Positions 37,201 to 47,910 of a stretch of 64,000 nucleotides of DNA are shown piece by piece (position 1 is the first letter of the stretch; each line of letters starts with the position of its first letter). Position numbers and translations under genes: made by a program. Location: positions 46,114,101-46,178,100 of the forward strand of contig CM069872.1 of assembly GCA_036172665.1 (NCBI GenBank). Direction: 5' to 3'. Below the pieces are notes generated by a model. The model did no database searches, was not told the origin of the DNA, and saw only the letters and a list, made by a program, of their open reading frames with translations. Origin of the DNA: Prosopocoilus inquinatus. Taxonomy: Eukaryota > Arthropoda > Insecta > Coleoptera > Lucanidae.

Positions 37201-37608
37201 TTTAAAAAAATGCTGAGGTAATCAATAGGAGTTTACCAATTTCATCTTTTTCTTCTTGATTTGCTTTTCGCCTCTTATACTTATAAGTTTCAGCTTTTTT
37301 GAATATCAATTTAATGATGTGCCATAGGTGAGTGAGTATATCCGGTAATACTTCTTCCAACTAACTCTAGCCTTATCTTTTTTGATCACTATTGCTTTTC
37401 ATTTTTATTTTTCGTCTGATAAAACATTCAAACAAGACACATAACATCTGTTTAAAATACCTTTTCTTTAATGCACATTTAAGATTAAATCTTCAACTAG
37501 ATACAGATACTAGATACAGATTCCAATGAAGAATGCAAAAAAATTAATGAAATTCGACCTTCTAATGGGTGCAATCAAGAAACGATGTCTTGGAATTTTT
37601 AAGATCAG
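34296..37608. other. Non-coding stretch with possible conserved non-coding blocks
   Basis: No gene supported. GGTAATTGCAATTAGTG (about 35255) resembles the motif at 2439 (GGTAATTGCAAATTAGTG). 34310-34600 and 35340-35640 are GC-richer. TCCGCCTGCGATC (35353) is weakly mirrored at 35609-35621. Confidence 0.35.
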
Positions 37609-37767
37609 GGGCCCTATTCTCAAGTCGAACGACAAGAGTCGCATGCGAAAATGACGTCAAAATGACGTAGACTCTTATACAAAACTATACAAATCGTTCG
37701 AGAATTGCATCATTTTGACATCATTTTCGCATACGACTCTTGTCGCTCGATTCGAGAATACGGTCCC
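37609..37767. mobile_element. Long-TIR MITE
   Basis: The 159-bp element has arms of about 58 bp. The left reads GGGCCCTATTCTCAAGTCGA and the right, inverted, GGGACCGTATTCTCGAATCG. Both continue through CGACAAGAGTCG, TGCGAAAATGA and GTCAAAATGA. Non-coding. Flanking duplications were not clear, so the superfamily is open. Confidence 0.75.
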
Positions 37768-39450
37768 AGTTGATGCAAAGCTCCAGTAGGTATGTATGTA
37801 TGTATGAATAACTAAGACCTTCCTTGCTCTTCCCCTTCAACAAGAAATGAACGTCCTCACTCCCTCATGAAAAGGAGATAGAAATTGTGAAACCAGTTAT
37901 AAAAAAAATAATATTGAGAAGCAGAAATAAAATACTCTGGAATACGTTCAGCGCTTGAAGCAGCGTCATCTCGAGGTAATTGTATTTGTCTCCTTTTATT
38001 CCTTCGTACCTTCAATTTGAATATTACGTTCTTACATAAAGCGTTTTACAAGATAAACAAGTACCTAAAGTGAAACGCATTATACAATTAGATGAGAGAG
38101 CCTTCTTCAGTTTAACGAGTCCCAATTTTTAATGAAACTATTAAAAAATTTTTAGAACGCTGCTTAAAAATGACTGCCGCCACTTTAAATTTATTTAGGT
38201 CGTCGTTGAGCTGAGAGCAAGGAGGAAAACGTTTAATAATTCAAAATCCCATCAACACCGCCGTCAGTATCAGCCTCGTTGCGCCGACCCTCCGAAATCT
38301 AATTTCGCGGCATTTTGATTTTTAAACGCGACTTATCGCAAACTACAGCGTGGTTGCGTACAAGTAAATATTACGAGTTTACACTTTAATCTCTTGTACG
38401 TTCTGCCACACTGTTTTAATGAAAACAAAAATTGGAATTTTCTTCACCAACTCAGGCCACTGAGAGATTAAATACAATCGCTAGTCGATATAGCGCAATA
38501 AGAAATAAAGTATATAAAATTTAATATAAGCAATTTATAAAAGGGCAAAGATGAAACTCAATAAAGTGGAACGGATAAAGCGATCCTTATAATAACTAAG
38601 CAAGAGATAAGAAACCCCCGGTGAAATTCAAAGGGGGTCTAAAGAACTGAGGCCGATAAACAATAATTTGAGTAATACATAGAATTTGATAAGAAGCCAG
38701 CTAAATGAATCTGATTTACAACTGGATTCTTTAAGAACCCGCATGTTATCAATTTATGATTGTAAAGTACAAAGCTGTAACGTGTTATAAATATTAAATT
38801 CTGCATAGATACTATTATTATAATTTTATAATCCATTTATAAAACTCCTGACGAGATGTTTCCATTTTCAAATTGAAACTCTTGAGTAGAGTACTTCATA
38901 AATACAAATTATCTACTGCACTGTATTTGACGGTTAGTACCATTAAATATATTCTTGATTTTTAGGCCTTTTTAGTTTTTAGATGAAGAAGTTACTTTTT
39001 TGCAACACAAATAACAAGGTACTACGCTTTTTTATATAATCCTTCTCTGTTGGCTACGATTCTTCTAAGATTCCCTAATTTTGAACTATCGAAGTAGCAT
39101 GGTTGCTAATCAAAAACATCCACAAACAACAAGTATAATGCCGCAGCTTAATTCAACACACCCAAGAAAGACTCAAGGTAACAGATACTACCTTGAGTAT
39201 CACTGATACTCATCTACGAGATGTAACTTTTTATATAAGATTACAATTTCGGATTTTTTTATAGTGCCTTGTTTGTATGACCGATTGTACTTTTATATTG
39301 ATTCATTATCAATTATTGTTAATTCTCTTTAATTAATCGTTATCGGTTACGGTTCACATCCAAAAGGCGTGGTAGGTATACTTTGGAGTGGAGGGCAACT
39401 TAATTTTGGAGTCTCCGAGACTCCCAAACCTAGCTTGTCTAGTCCCATTG
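37768..39450. other. Non-coding stretch
   Basis: A GTAT tetranucleotide run occurs at about 37791-37806. 38160-38350 is GC-richer. No gene supported. Confidence 0.4.
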
Positions 39451-39612
39451 GCAGATAGTTCCTGTGCGAACTCTACACAGAATTTTACTTTTTCGCTTCC
39501 TGTTTTTTTTAAGTCAGTTTCTATTTAATTGACAGATAGTTCCTGTGCGAACTCTACACACAGAATTTTACTTTTTCGTTCCTATTTTTTTTAAGACAGT
39601 TTCTATTTAATT
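39451..39612. repeat. Tandem duplication, 81-bp unit
   Basis: CAGATAGTTCCTGTGCGAAC and the following about 60 bp (TTTTACTTTTTCG, TCAGTTTCTATTTAATT-like) occur twice, at 39451-39531 and 39532-39612, with a few small indels. It may be a subrepeat of the unclassified sequence that hosts the ribozyme element at 39927. Confidence 0.85.
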
Positions 39613-39922
39613 CACTGCTTCTACTGAGCGAGTTACAATCTTTAGTTCAAGCATTTCATCGAGTTATTCGTCAAAGCATCTTTGCAATTATTTTTTTTTA
39701 TCAAAAAGCCACGTTCTATCGTGACGGTTGCCAATATTGCTCGAAATTGCTAAGAGTTTGTAGTGAAATTATCGCTGGAAGAAAGACTTCACCCTGTGCT
39801 GATTGCCCCGCAGCGTAGACTACCCTAAACTTTAATGTTCAATTTACTCTGGAAGGAATCGCACGTCTTGTGATTGCTCGAATTATATTGAAGAGCTGAA
39901 AGGTTATTCTAACATCTTTTTT

Positions 39923-40141
39923 AACAGATAAAATAGCGACATCTTACTATCGCTTTTTGACCTGACATTGCAGTAGGATAGACAAATTGAAGCGGGATTT
40001 GCTCCTAATAAGTCCCCCTTGCAAGGCGGCCATGCTTGCTGTCAAAGCATAATGAAAGTTTTTAGAAAAATTTTGTGCAAATCATTTTTGATTGCAGTGA
40101 AAATCTCGAGCAGCCTCTGGACAGCTGTTTCAGCCCTGCTT
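39923..40141 (-). repeat. Inverted partial copy of the 312-bp ribozyme monomer
   Basis: 40080-40141 is the reverse complement of 40189-40250, forming a 62-bp stem around a 47-nt loop. 39923-40079 is the reverse complement, nearly perfect, of 41251-41408 beyond the LINE. The inverted copy contains only the 3' half of the ribozyme and so has no complete catalytic core on its strand. A transcript through the locus would form long double-stranded RNA. Confidence 0.85.
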
Positions 40142-40147
40142 TGGTCT

Positions 40148-40236
40148 GCAGTGGGAATGTCGAGCTACGTCTCTGCTGAAGAAGCCCCAAGCAGGGCTGA
40201 AACAGCTGTCCAGAGGCTGCTCGAGATTTTCACTGC
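40148..40236 (+). ncRNA. Type I hammerhead ribozyme, copy 1
   Basis: All core elements are present in order. The core CTGAAGA (40176-40182, matching CUGANGA) is followed by stem II AGCCC/GGGCT with a 6-nt loop. Then comes GAAA (40199-40202), a very short stem III ACAG/CTGT, and the cleavage triplet GTC (40208-40210). Predicted self-cleavage falls after 40210. Stem I is open and long: CTCTG/CAGAG next to the core, an internal loop, TCGAGC/GCTCGA, a second loop, and GCAGTG/CACTGC. An internal loop in stem I able to dock with loop II, and a minimal stem III, are hallmarks of hammerheads in Penelope-like elements and retrozymes. These often work best as dimers. The closing pair of stem II is A-U rather than the usual G-C. 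Role: processing of multimeric RNA into 312-nt units before the LINE inserted. Confidence 0.88.
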
Positions 40237-40250
40237 AATCAAAAATGATT

Positions 40251-40979
40251 GTGTCAAAAAAGCATTCGCTTCGAATTAATGCAGCCAAATCAGTGGCACT
40301 TCTCTTCAGTAAAAGTTTACGGGCAACTGATATACATCTTGTTCTAGATGGCGCTCCTCTTAAGTTCGTGGATGAGGCTAAAAATCTAGGATTAATAGTA
40401 GACACTAAGTTGAGATTTAAAAGCCATATCTCTCAGTGTATTTGTAGAGCTTACTCTAACTTAAAATTAATTTTTAACTCAAGACACATTTTAACTCGTA
40501 ATTTAAAAATCATTCTATGTGAAAGCCTTGTATTATCTCATTTCACTTATTGCGATGTTGTATACGATCCTTGTTTAGATGTTGTCACCCGTAATAGAAT
40601 ACAATTGATTCAAAACTCCTGTCTTAGACTTATACATGGTATCAAAAAATATCAAAGAATATCACACACACTGACACTGACCGGATGGTTAAATATGGCA
40701 GATCGAAGATTTCTACATACAGCTTGCATATTTCATAAAATAATCTTAACTAAAACACCCAAGTACCTATATAAAAAAATTACTTTTAGAACGGATGTCC
40801 ATCACATAAATATCAGATACAAGGGTCTTCTGACACCCCCACTTCATAGTTCTAGTTTTTATGAAAGATCATTTTCTTATAATATTACCAAAGTGTATAA
40901 TGGCATCCCTTCAGATTACAAATTGCTTTCCAGTTTTAGTTTCAAAAAGAAAGTTTGCTCACTCTTGACTATTGGCTAA
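40251..40979 (+). pseudogene. LINE ORF2 fragment: C-terminal reverse transcriptase
   Basis: The frame is open for about 242 codons to the stop at 40977-40979. It begins within the reverse transcriptase just after the catalytic palm. Visible motifs in order are NAAKSVALLFSKS (the KS..LLF strand), FVDEAKNLGLIVDTKLRF followed by SHI (the thumb LG..ID..L.F..HI motif), SHFTYCDVVYDPCL, and RIQLIQNSCLRLIHGI. These match non-LTR retrotransposons of the Jockey/CR1/I type. The endonuclease, fingers and YxDD part are missing. The apparent ATG at 40245 lies in the ribozyme element and is fortuitous. The frame has no internal stop, so the insertion is fairly young. Confidence 0.88.
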
Positions 40980-41213
40980 GAAAGTGAAAAATAACGGAAA
41001 TGGATATATCCTTTTTCTCTCTTATACTACTGATTTCATGTGCTTGCAATTTTTAAATTTTTCATGTTAATTTAGTTAAAACGTCGGGTGGAAGAGCAGA
41101 TTGGCACTTGTGCCTATTCTGAACCTGACGCGCCCTGATTCCCAAATGTTACTACTGTTACTACTGTAATATCAACTCTGTATTAATATGTCACACTCGA
41201 AGGGAATAAAGGC

Positions 41214-41250
<37 letters not shown>
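40251..41250 (+). mobile_element. 5'-truncated LINE inserted in the ribozyme element
   Basis: Exactly 1000 bp separate the two halves of the interrupted ribozyme monomer. The insert starts inside the reverse-transcriptase coding region and ends with AATAAA (41205-41210) shortly before an (ATT)n tail of 12 units (41214-41250). This is a standard 5'-truncated target-primed insertion. The (ATT)n/TAA-type tail occurs in several LINE clades (I, Jockey and CR1 relatives). A target duplication is absent or hidden by the ATT at the junction. Confidence 0.85.
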
Positions 41251-41459
41251 TGCACAAATTTTTTCTAAAAACTTTCATTATGCTTTGACAGCAAGCATGG
41301 CCGCCTTGCAAGGGGGACTTATTAGGAGCAAATCCCGCTTCAATTTGTCTATCCTACTGCAATGTCAGGTCAAAAAGCGATAGTAAGATGTCGCTATTTT
41401 ATCTGTTCATCATTCTTACATCGCAATTGCGAATAAATTGGGCAAGTCGTTTTTGGTCT

Positions 41460-41548
41460 GCAGTGGGAATGTCGAGCTACGTCTCTGCTGAAGAAGCCCC
41501 AAGCAGGGCTGAAACAGCTGTCCAGAGGCTGCTCGAGATTTTCACTGC
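41460..41548 (+). ncRNA. Type I hammerhead ribozyme, copy 2
   Basis: Identical in sequence to copy 1, 1312 bp downstream, with predicted cleavage after 41522. Together the two cleavage sites delimit a 1312-nt RNA that now contains the LINE remnant, or 312 nt in the ancestral state. Identity over 111 bp suggests that the duplication is recent or was homogenised. Confidence 0.88.
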
Positions 41549-41596
41549 AATCAAAAATGATTTGCACAAAATTTTTCTAAAAAATCTTTTTTAACA

Positions 41597-44500
41597 TTAG
41601 CGAAGCCCTTTTCTTTCTTCGTACTCTTCGTATGTCAACCTTAGTTGTGTTGTTACACAAAACCTTTATTGGAATTTTGTATTTTGTTGAACTGACTTGG
41701 TGAGTTTCGTTTTATTTTTTTATGAAACCTTACTTAGGGTTCTGATCCCATTGTAGACAATTCGTACCCCGCTGCCTTTCCCGGCCAACTTCTTGCTGGA
41801 TTGCGAATTGTACTCAGTGTTTGACCGCACAGCTTCGTGTCTGTCGAGGCCTTGTTTACTGGTACCACCAGCTGCTTTTGCTAATTGTCACGAAAACATC
41901 CGTGTGACTGCTAAAGAGGACTCTGAATCTGTCTGGAAATCTGTAAGACCTTCACATCACCTCGAGGTAACATCTTTCCGATTCCTACCTACGATCTTTG
42001 CGGATCGTACCCTCCAGAATGTTATTCCTATTTGAGTTCCAATCTTTTATTTCATATTTATATATATTTTTTGATCAAAAGAAAACACTTTCCGTTTCTT
42101 GGTGTCACTGACATCAATTCAAAATTTAATTATTTCAATTTAATTCACTTAATTGTATGTACCTTAACCGCCAAGTTTAAGCTAGTTTTAAATATTTCGT
42201 TAACGTTAGAGTCATTTTCTTCAGTTTATGATAAATGTAAGACAAAAAGAGCTCCCTGACTTACGTACCAGTTTTTGTTCACGAAATATTTTAAAACATT
42301 TTTGAATTTTGAATTTAAATCACACCAAACTTTGACCTTAACGTTTTTCTTGATATTTTGTAATTTATTGTCGTGTTAATTGAAATATTGTCTTGGACGC
42401 CTCCGCCGTTTTTAAAACTGAAGTTAATTTATAGTTGGATATAGTAGATAGAAGATCACGTTTGCTACCCAATAGCTGTCGTTTTGTCGGTAACTCCTGA
42501 CCCTATCAAATAAGATAAATAACAATTAAATCTGGGGACCGCAGTCAAAATAAAACTAATGAATCAAATCTATGCAATAATCAATATAAAAAGCTACCCT
42601 ATCCACATTTAGCTGATCATAAAAAGGTTGATAGACAGGAAACTCGGAAAATTGCAATTTTGGAAAAGCAGAAAGTTCAAGTTGCCAAAAATATGGCATG
42701 AACTTCCATCTCCAACCATCTTTTCTCTTTGTAATTAATTCCTCTTCCCACATCTTGCTCGTGCATGATTGTATTTTTTATTTAAGACTTAATTATTCGC
42801 TACTATACTTATTATTATTTGTTTTCTAACTTACTCGTTTTTTGTCACTTTCAAGGCAATTTCAATTTTAATTTGTTGACAAATGCAACGAATGTGTGAT
42901 TGTGTATCATGCACTGAATGGCACTGTATTAGTCGTATTCACCACGTTATTTAAATTCAGCTATTCCTTAAGAATAACTGTTGCTATAGTTTTAACAAAT
43001 GTTTCGATTGAGTTAATCTTGACCAAGTTGGTGAATACGATCCTTCTTGTGCAAATTCGCCAAAGCGTTCTCGTTATTATGTAAAAAGAAATGTTACATC
43101 AAATACTATCTCCGCGACAGTAATTTAATACTTCACATTAAAAGAAAACATTACCGAAGTTCTCCAGAAGAGGCCTCAAAAAACTACCCTCCGGGGGATC
43201 TTTAAGAAAATGCGTACTTTCTCTGCCATTTTTATAACTCTCAGAAGTTTGGAAAACATATTTCATACAACATGTCAATTCTCACATACAGCAACGAAGA
43301 ATTTAAGTAACAAAAGAATATATTAAATGTAAAATTGCGATTCCTAAAAATTGTATAATTTTTGAATTAATGCTCTTCAAACGTATCTAAGTGTTCCGTA
43401 CTTGTATTGTAGGAAGCGCTGGGTTACTCATAATCATATACCGAGTGAGTCACTGCAAGTAGGCACCCATGATCGTTTGTCTAATCGTACAGGCAGATCA
43501 CTTATGTCTGTCGCTACGTTCGTTCTGCAGACCAGCTAATGTAATCTAATAAACATAATTCATTTTAATAGTTAGATATACGCATAATTCAAATAATGAT
43601 GCGGATGTGGATTGTGTATATGTATAGATTAGCAGAATAACATGCTAATTTTTGCGGTTTTAAAGTACAATCAGATGGAAAACAGCATGAATGTTTAATT
43701 TATTTTTCTGAGGCCAGGTCTTTTTACCACCTTTTTTTATCCCATTTTCTTGGAGACAATTGTTTCGAGAATGATTTCAAAGTATGTTACAAGGTATACA
43801 AATTTACAAGGATATTTTATTTTAAGGAAACTATAGCTGCTCATTCTTTTCCTAAATGCCTTGATCTTATTTGTCAAAGTTCTTATTTATCGCCGTGTTC
43901 ATATATATGGTATTTAATTTCTGCGAGGGATAGTTGTAAGTCCAGAAAATCCTCTGAAAGCAATAAATTTATTTAATTAAGGACCAACGCGATCCCACGT
44001 CGTTGAACGACACATTCCCCACATGTTCTGATACACGGCCCTTTTGTTTGTTGGTACGTTCCTCGCAAATCTGTTCAGTTCATATTATATAAATCAAACA
44101 GAAGGGAGAGTGTTAGTTTTGACTCATTGTTCGCTTTGAATCTGCATAAATAACACCTACGCCATTCAACGGGTACAATATGTTGCGGTTGCGGCGTGGT
44201 TTTGTCTCGTCATTCCATAATGTGTTCGAATACTCGATCAGCGAACTGTGTAACCGATTATTTATTTAATCGCTGGATTCGCATTCCCACATTATCGTAT
44301 GCGAGGCGCCGTTTATCAGTCGCTTTGCCTCCTGCATTTAGCCAAGCAAATTTAAAGTCCGGTCTTTTTATTTTGTAACGGGCAACGTTTGTAAACAAAG
44401 GTCCGATTTACGTCCTTTTTTCCAGAATTCTACTTCGCCAAATTAAACGTGTTTTGCAGCGGGTGTAATTGTTGCATCTGATAATACTGCTATAAATTAC

Positions 44501-45079
44501 CCGATTAACTTTTTAATTTAAAGCTCCGGAATATCTCATATGTAAACAAAATTCCATGGAAATTTATAAAACAAATTAAAATCATTATCGTAGCGTGCAA
44601 ATGATTCCGGAAATTTAGGCGAAATTGCAACGATTATACCAAATTAGAAAAAATTATTTTCTTAATTACGATTACTACTTATTTTAATATGTCAATCAGG
44701 TCTCTTTTTTATTACGTAATGTTATATCATCTCTATATTACTGAAAGAGTTTTTTAATTCAAGTCGGTGAGAGTTTCAAGCGTATTCAACCGAATTAATA
44801 TCCGGCCTGTAAGGATACGACAGGGGTTGAATTTCATTTTCTTCTTTCTGTACACTGCAGTTTGATAAGAATAAAGCTTTCCTGAAAAAAGGAACATTTT
44901 AATAATGTAACACTCCTTATGGCGATATAGAATTACAATTTTAGAAACGTAAGAGTTCCTCAGTTTTTCTTGATTTCCTTTTTTCAAGTCCTCTCTTTTC
45001 GCATTATTATTTTAGGCTCTTATTTACATTTCTCGGGAAACTTGCCTTTTAATAGATATTCAGCAAAATTCAGAATAAA
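41597..45079. other. Non-coding stretch; first part possibly an unclassified repeat
   Basis: 41597-42035 is GC-richer and continues the sequence that was split by the ribozyme element (39360-39913). The host sequence may therefore itself be a repeat, but no family motif is visible. The open frame at 41793-42035 has no recognised domain. 43980-44380 is also GC-richer. No gene supported in the rest. Confidence 0.35.
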
Positions 45080-45270
45080 GCGATGAGCAAACCAGAGCGA
45101 AAACGGCACGGAGGCGCGCACTATAGCGGTACGTACGGTCATAAGAAGAACGTACAAATCCGCCATCGCGACCGCGTTTCCGCTTTGGTTTGCACCTCGC
45201 TTAAGAAGAACGTACAAATCCGCCATCGCAACCACCACCGCACGCTTTTCTGCTCTGGTTTGCGCCTCGC
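45080..45270. repeat. GC-rich inverted repeat with an internal tandem unit
   Basis: GCGATGAGCAAACCAGAGC (45080-45098) is mirrored by GCTCTGGTTTGCGCCTCGC (45252-45270) with a few mismatches. Inside, TAAGAAGAACGTACAAATCC and the following CGCCATCGC occur at 45142 and 45202, a 60-bp tandem step; each unit is followed by a TTTGCxCCTCGC motif. The same end motif occurs once at about 22568. It is probably a MITE with duplicated internal sequence. Confidence 0.7.
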
Positions 45271-46719
45271 CTTATCGAATCAGTTAAGGAGGAGTAACAC
45301 ATTTTACTTTAAGATGGTGACAGCGTGGTTCACGTGAAAAACATTCTTAATTTTTCGACTCATTTGTTTTCTTAAATCACTCAACTCATTATCACGTATC
45401 ATATTATGTTACAATATACAGAATAATCATTTATATCGTTGTTTAACATTACTTTTTGTAAATAAGAACTTGGTTATTTGCCTGTCCTGAGCAAACACTG
45501 CGTTTTTCTCCGATTATAATTCCATCCGTTTTATTGATTTCATTCCTTACGTATTTTTTGGAGAAATTCTTCAGTGATACCACAACATATTATGTGAATA
45601 TTTCGTTTCTGGTTTTCCGTATCCCTCTTTTACATTCATTAGTTAGTTAACTGAGGATTTGCAATACTGTTCTTAATTCAATAAAACAGTCAGCTAAACT
45701 CGTAGCCAATCATCCTCTTCTCTTTGATTAATGAATTGAAAGCAAATTGCTTCGGTTTTTCTTCTTTATTTTTAAAACTAAAAATAGAAACTCTGTTTAA
45801 TTTTATAAGTTTCGTTTCTATTCGTCGAAACTTCCCGCAATGAAATGAATCACAGTCTCAGAAAGTTTAAGGAATTATCGGACGAAGTAGTTAAATTCTG
45901 GCCAATTAGAGAGACGAGTGGTAAAATCTCGACCGCCATGGTCTAGTTTAGTGCAAGTTTCGTCTTAAATTTGATTCTGCGACGTTGTTGTTCTAATACA
46001 CCAGTTTAAGTTAAACGCCGTTTCCTCCGGAGGAGCGAGCGATTTTATTATGGAAATTTTCGGCAGTGCTCCAGCTAATAAAGCAAATAAACTATTCCGT
46101 AAATATTTTACCATCGTAATTAAGTTTCAGGAACTGCTCTGAGCGTGGTAAACGTAGGTAGTTAGTGTAGAATCGATATGAATATGTAATGTATCTCATT
46201 TTCTAGTTCACTAACAAACCCAAAGTATGATTACTAAAGTTAGCAACTGAAAGTTGCAACATGTGTCTGTAGATGGGTGTTTATGAGTAGGTATAAACTT
46301 TTTGGCCTTACGTAAAGCGGCTTATTTCATGAATATAAATCATCTACAACCATATAATCAAAAAAAGAAACGAAATCAAGGAAATGTTCTTTAATTCCGC
46401 AATAATTTCCAGAATTTTAATTACAATTCCTTTTCTGAACAATCATAAACTTCTATTTACATCAATGGATAACGAGAGAAGTGATCATAATCTACATTAA
46501 CGCATCGAAATCTCCAGCTTAAAATTGAATCAGATTGTGTACCGACTGTGGTTGCACGAGAAACCAATCATTCCAGACAATTATTGAAAGTGCGTCAGCC
46601 AATATGTATCTGTCAGATTTTGAATTGACATATTAGTGAATACAGGCTCCGATACATCAGATCTGATTTAATTATTTCCACTCCGCTCGATTGCACAATC
46701 TCTACATCAAGCAGTAAGT
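45271..46719. other. Non-coding stretch
   Basis: No gene supported. 45880-46080 is GC-richer (for example CCTCCGGAGGAGCGAGCG) and could be a conserved non-coding block. Confidence 0.35.
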
Positions 46720-47241
46720 AAACGTTGGAAATCCCATGTTAATTTAAAGGTGCGGCTTCCGTAATTGTTTAAAACAAAATTCCAATTACTCTTCAAGATG
46801 AATCTGTCTGTGAAGGTTGAGAATTTTTCATACACTGAGTTTTAAGACGTTTAAAGAAAGATTCTGTAACTGAATTCAATTTATACCAAATTATCAGCAC
46901 AATGTTGATCAATGATAGTGAAAATTGTACAGATAATTAATAAATATAGTAATTTTTGAAAAAAATATTGATAGGGAAGTAATTTATTTTAACTTTTACT
47001 CTTCAAGGTAGTGCTGATACGAATAGTTTGGTATGAATTGAAATTCGTTGCTGATGTTTTTGAAATATCTTGAAACTGTGCGAATAAAAAATGTTCAAAC
47101 TTCACAGGCAGATTCATCTTGAAGAGTACTTTAAAAAACCTAAATGGAATTTTGCTGTAAAATAATTAGGACAGCCAGTATTCGAGCACGTTTAAATTAG
47201 CATAGGATTTTCTATGTTGCGTTTCAAAAGGCAACACCCTT
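46720..47241. mobile_element. Long-inverted-repeat element, family D, decayed copy
   Basis: About 520 bp with mirrored arms. The left arm carries GGAAATCCCATGTTAATTTA, ATGAATCTGTCTGTGAAG and ATTCAATTTATACC; the right arm carries the inverse blocks, ending GCAACACCCT. These correspond block for block to 56771-57304. The left terminus is lost or diverged; the right end is followed by TA (47242-47243). Confidence 0.75.
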
Positions 47242-47773
47242 TATATTATACTGTTATATTTTTATTATTTCCTAATTTTCCAAATGGAAACAAAATTGGC
47301 AACAAATAATAAACGATTCTAAAATTCGAAATTAGGAGTTTATTAATGAATTCGATTAACAATGCTTCTGAATTAATTTTAATAATATAATTTACCTACT
47401 CGTTTCAAATATAAAACCTTCCCTCCAATTAATAAAATGAGAGTAACGCTAAAACCTGAAACTGGATGACATCAAGCTTTTAAGACTTTTAGGTCTTATA
47501 GTTTTCACATATTAGTAATTCATTTTTAGTATTCCATTATTTTATCTAAAGTTAGGAAATTAGGAAACGAAGCGGATAATTTTAAAACGCCATTTTCTAT
47601 ACTTTACACTTCTGTGTCAAGTGACCCAGTTTAGTCATCATTAAGAAGCTATGAAATGAAAAATCTTGCTTTAGTTAGTTTCAAGAAACTTCAGTTTCCA
47701 GTGTTTTGATATTCTCACTAAGATTAGTCGTACTCCAATAAGCCTTCCTTCAAATTGAACTCATATAATAATA

Positions 47774-47908
47774 GGTTTGTTCCTGCAGACTTCTAAATCA
47801 GTTCGGAACTGTACTGCTCATGCGCTCTTGCTAAAAATGCTGTACATTTAGCAAGACCGTATGAGCAGTATAGTTCCGAGCTGACTTAGAACCGTGTAGG
47901 AATAAACC
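47774..47908. mobile_element. TA-flanked MITE, Tc1/mariner type
   Basis: The 135-bp element has arms of about 60 bp. The left begins GGTTTGTTCCTGCAGACTTC and the right, inverted, GGTTTATTCCTACACGGTTC. Shared inner blocks include GAACTRTACTGCTCAT and TCTTGCTAAA. TA lies at both borders (47772-47773 and 47909-47910). Non-coding. Confidence 0.75.
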
Positions 47909-47910
47909 TA

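Larger units (their letters stand above)
39927..41583 (+). mobile_element. Hammerhead-ribozyme retroelement (retrozyme or Penelope-LTR type), interrupted by a LINE
   Basis: Order of parts: an inverted partial monomer (39923-40141), ribozyme copy 1 (40140-40250), a 1000-bp LINE insertion (40251-41250), the rest of the monomer (41251-41451), ribozyme copy 2 (41452-41562) and 21 bp of a further monomer. Copies 1 and 2 are identical over 111 bp. Without the LINE the monomer is 312 bp, a size usual for animal retrozymes. The join reads GATT then TGCACAAA, just as after copy 2. A 13-bp repeat, ATCTTTTTTAACA, lies at both outer borders (39914-39926 and 41584-41596) and is probably a target-site duplication; four of its bases also belong to the inverted copy. 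No reverse transcriptase of Penelope type is present, so the element is non-autonomous. Tandem plus inverted LTR-like units and type I hammerheads are known for Penelope-like elements and retrozymes. Which of the two this is cannot be decided here. Confidence 0.75.

Noticed and set aside
40019..40405. Short frames on both strands across the ribozyme palindrome, and the related frame at 41388-41594
   Set aside because: They translate the hammerhead monomer, an RNA element; the shared peptide reflects the identical DNA and not a protein family.
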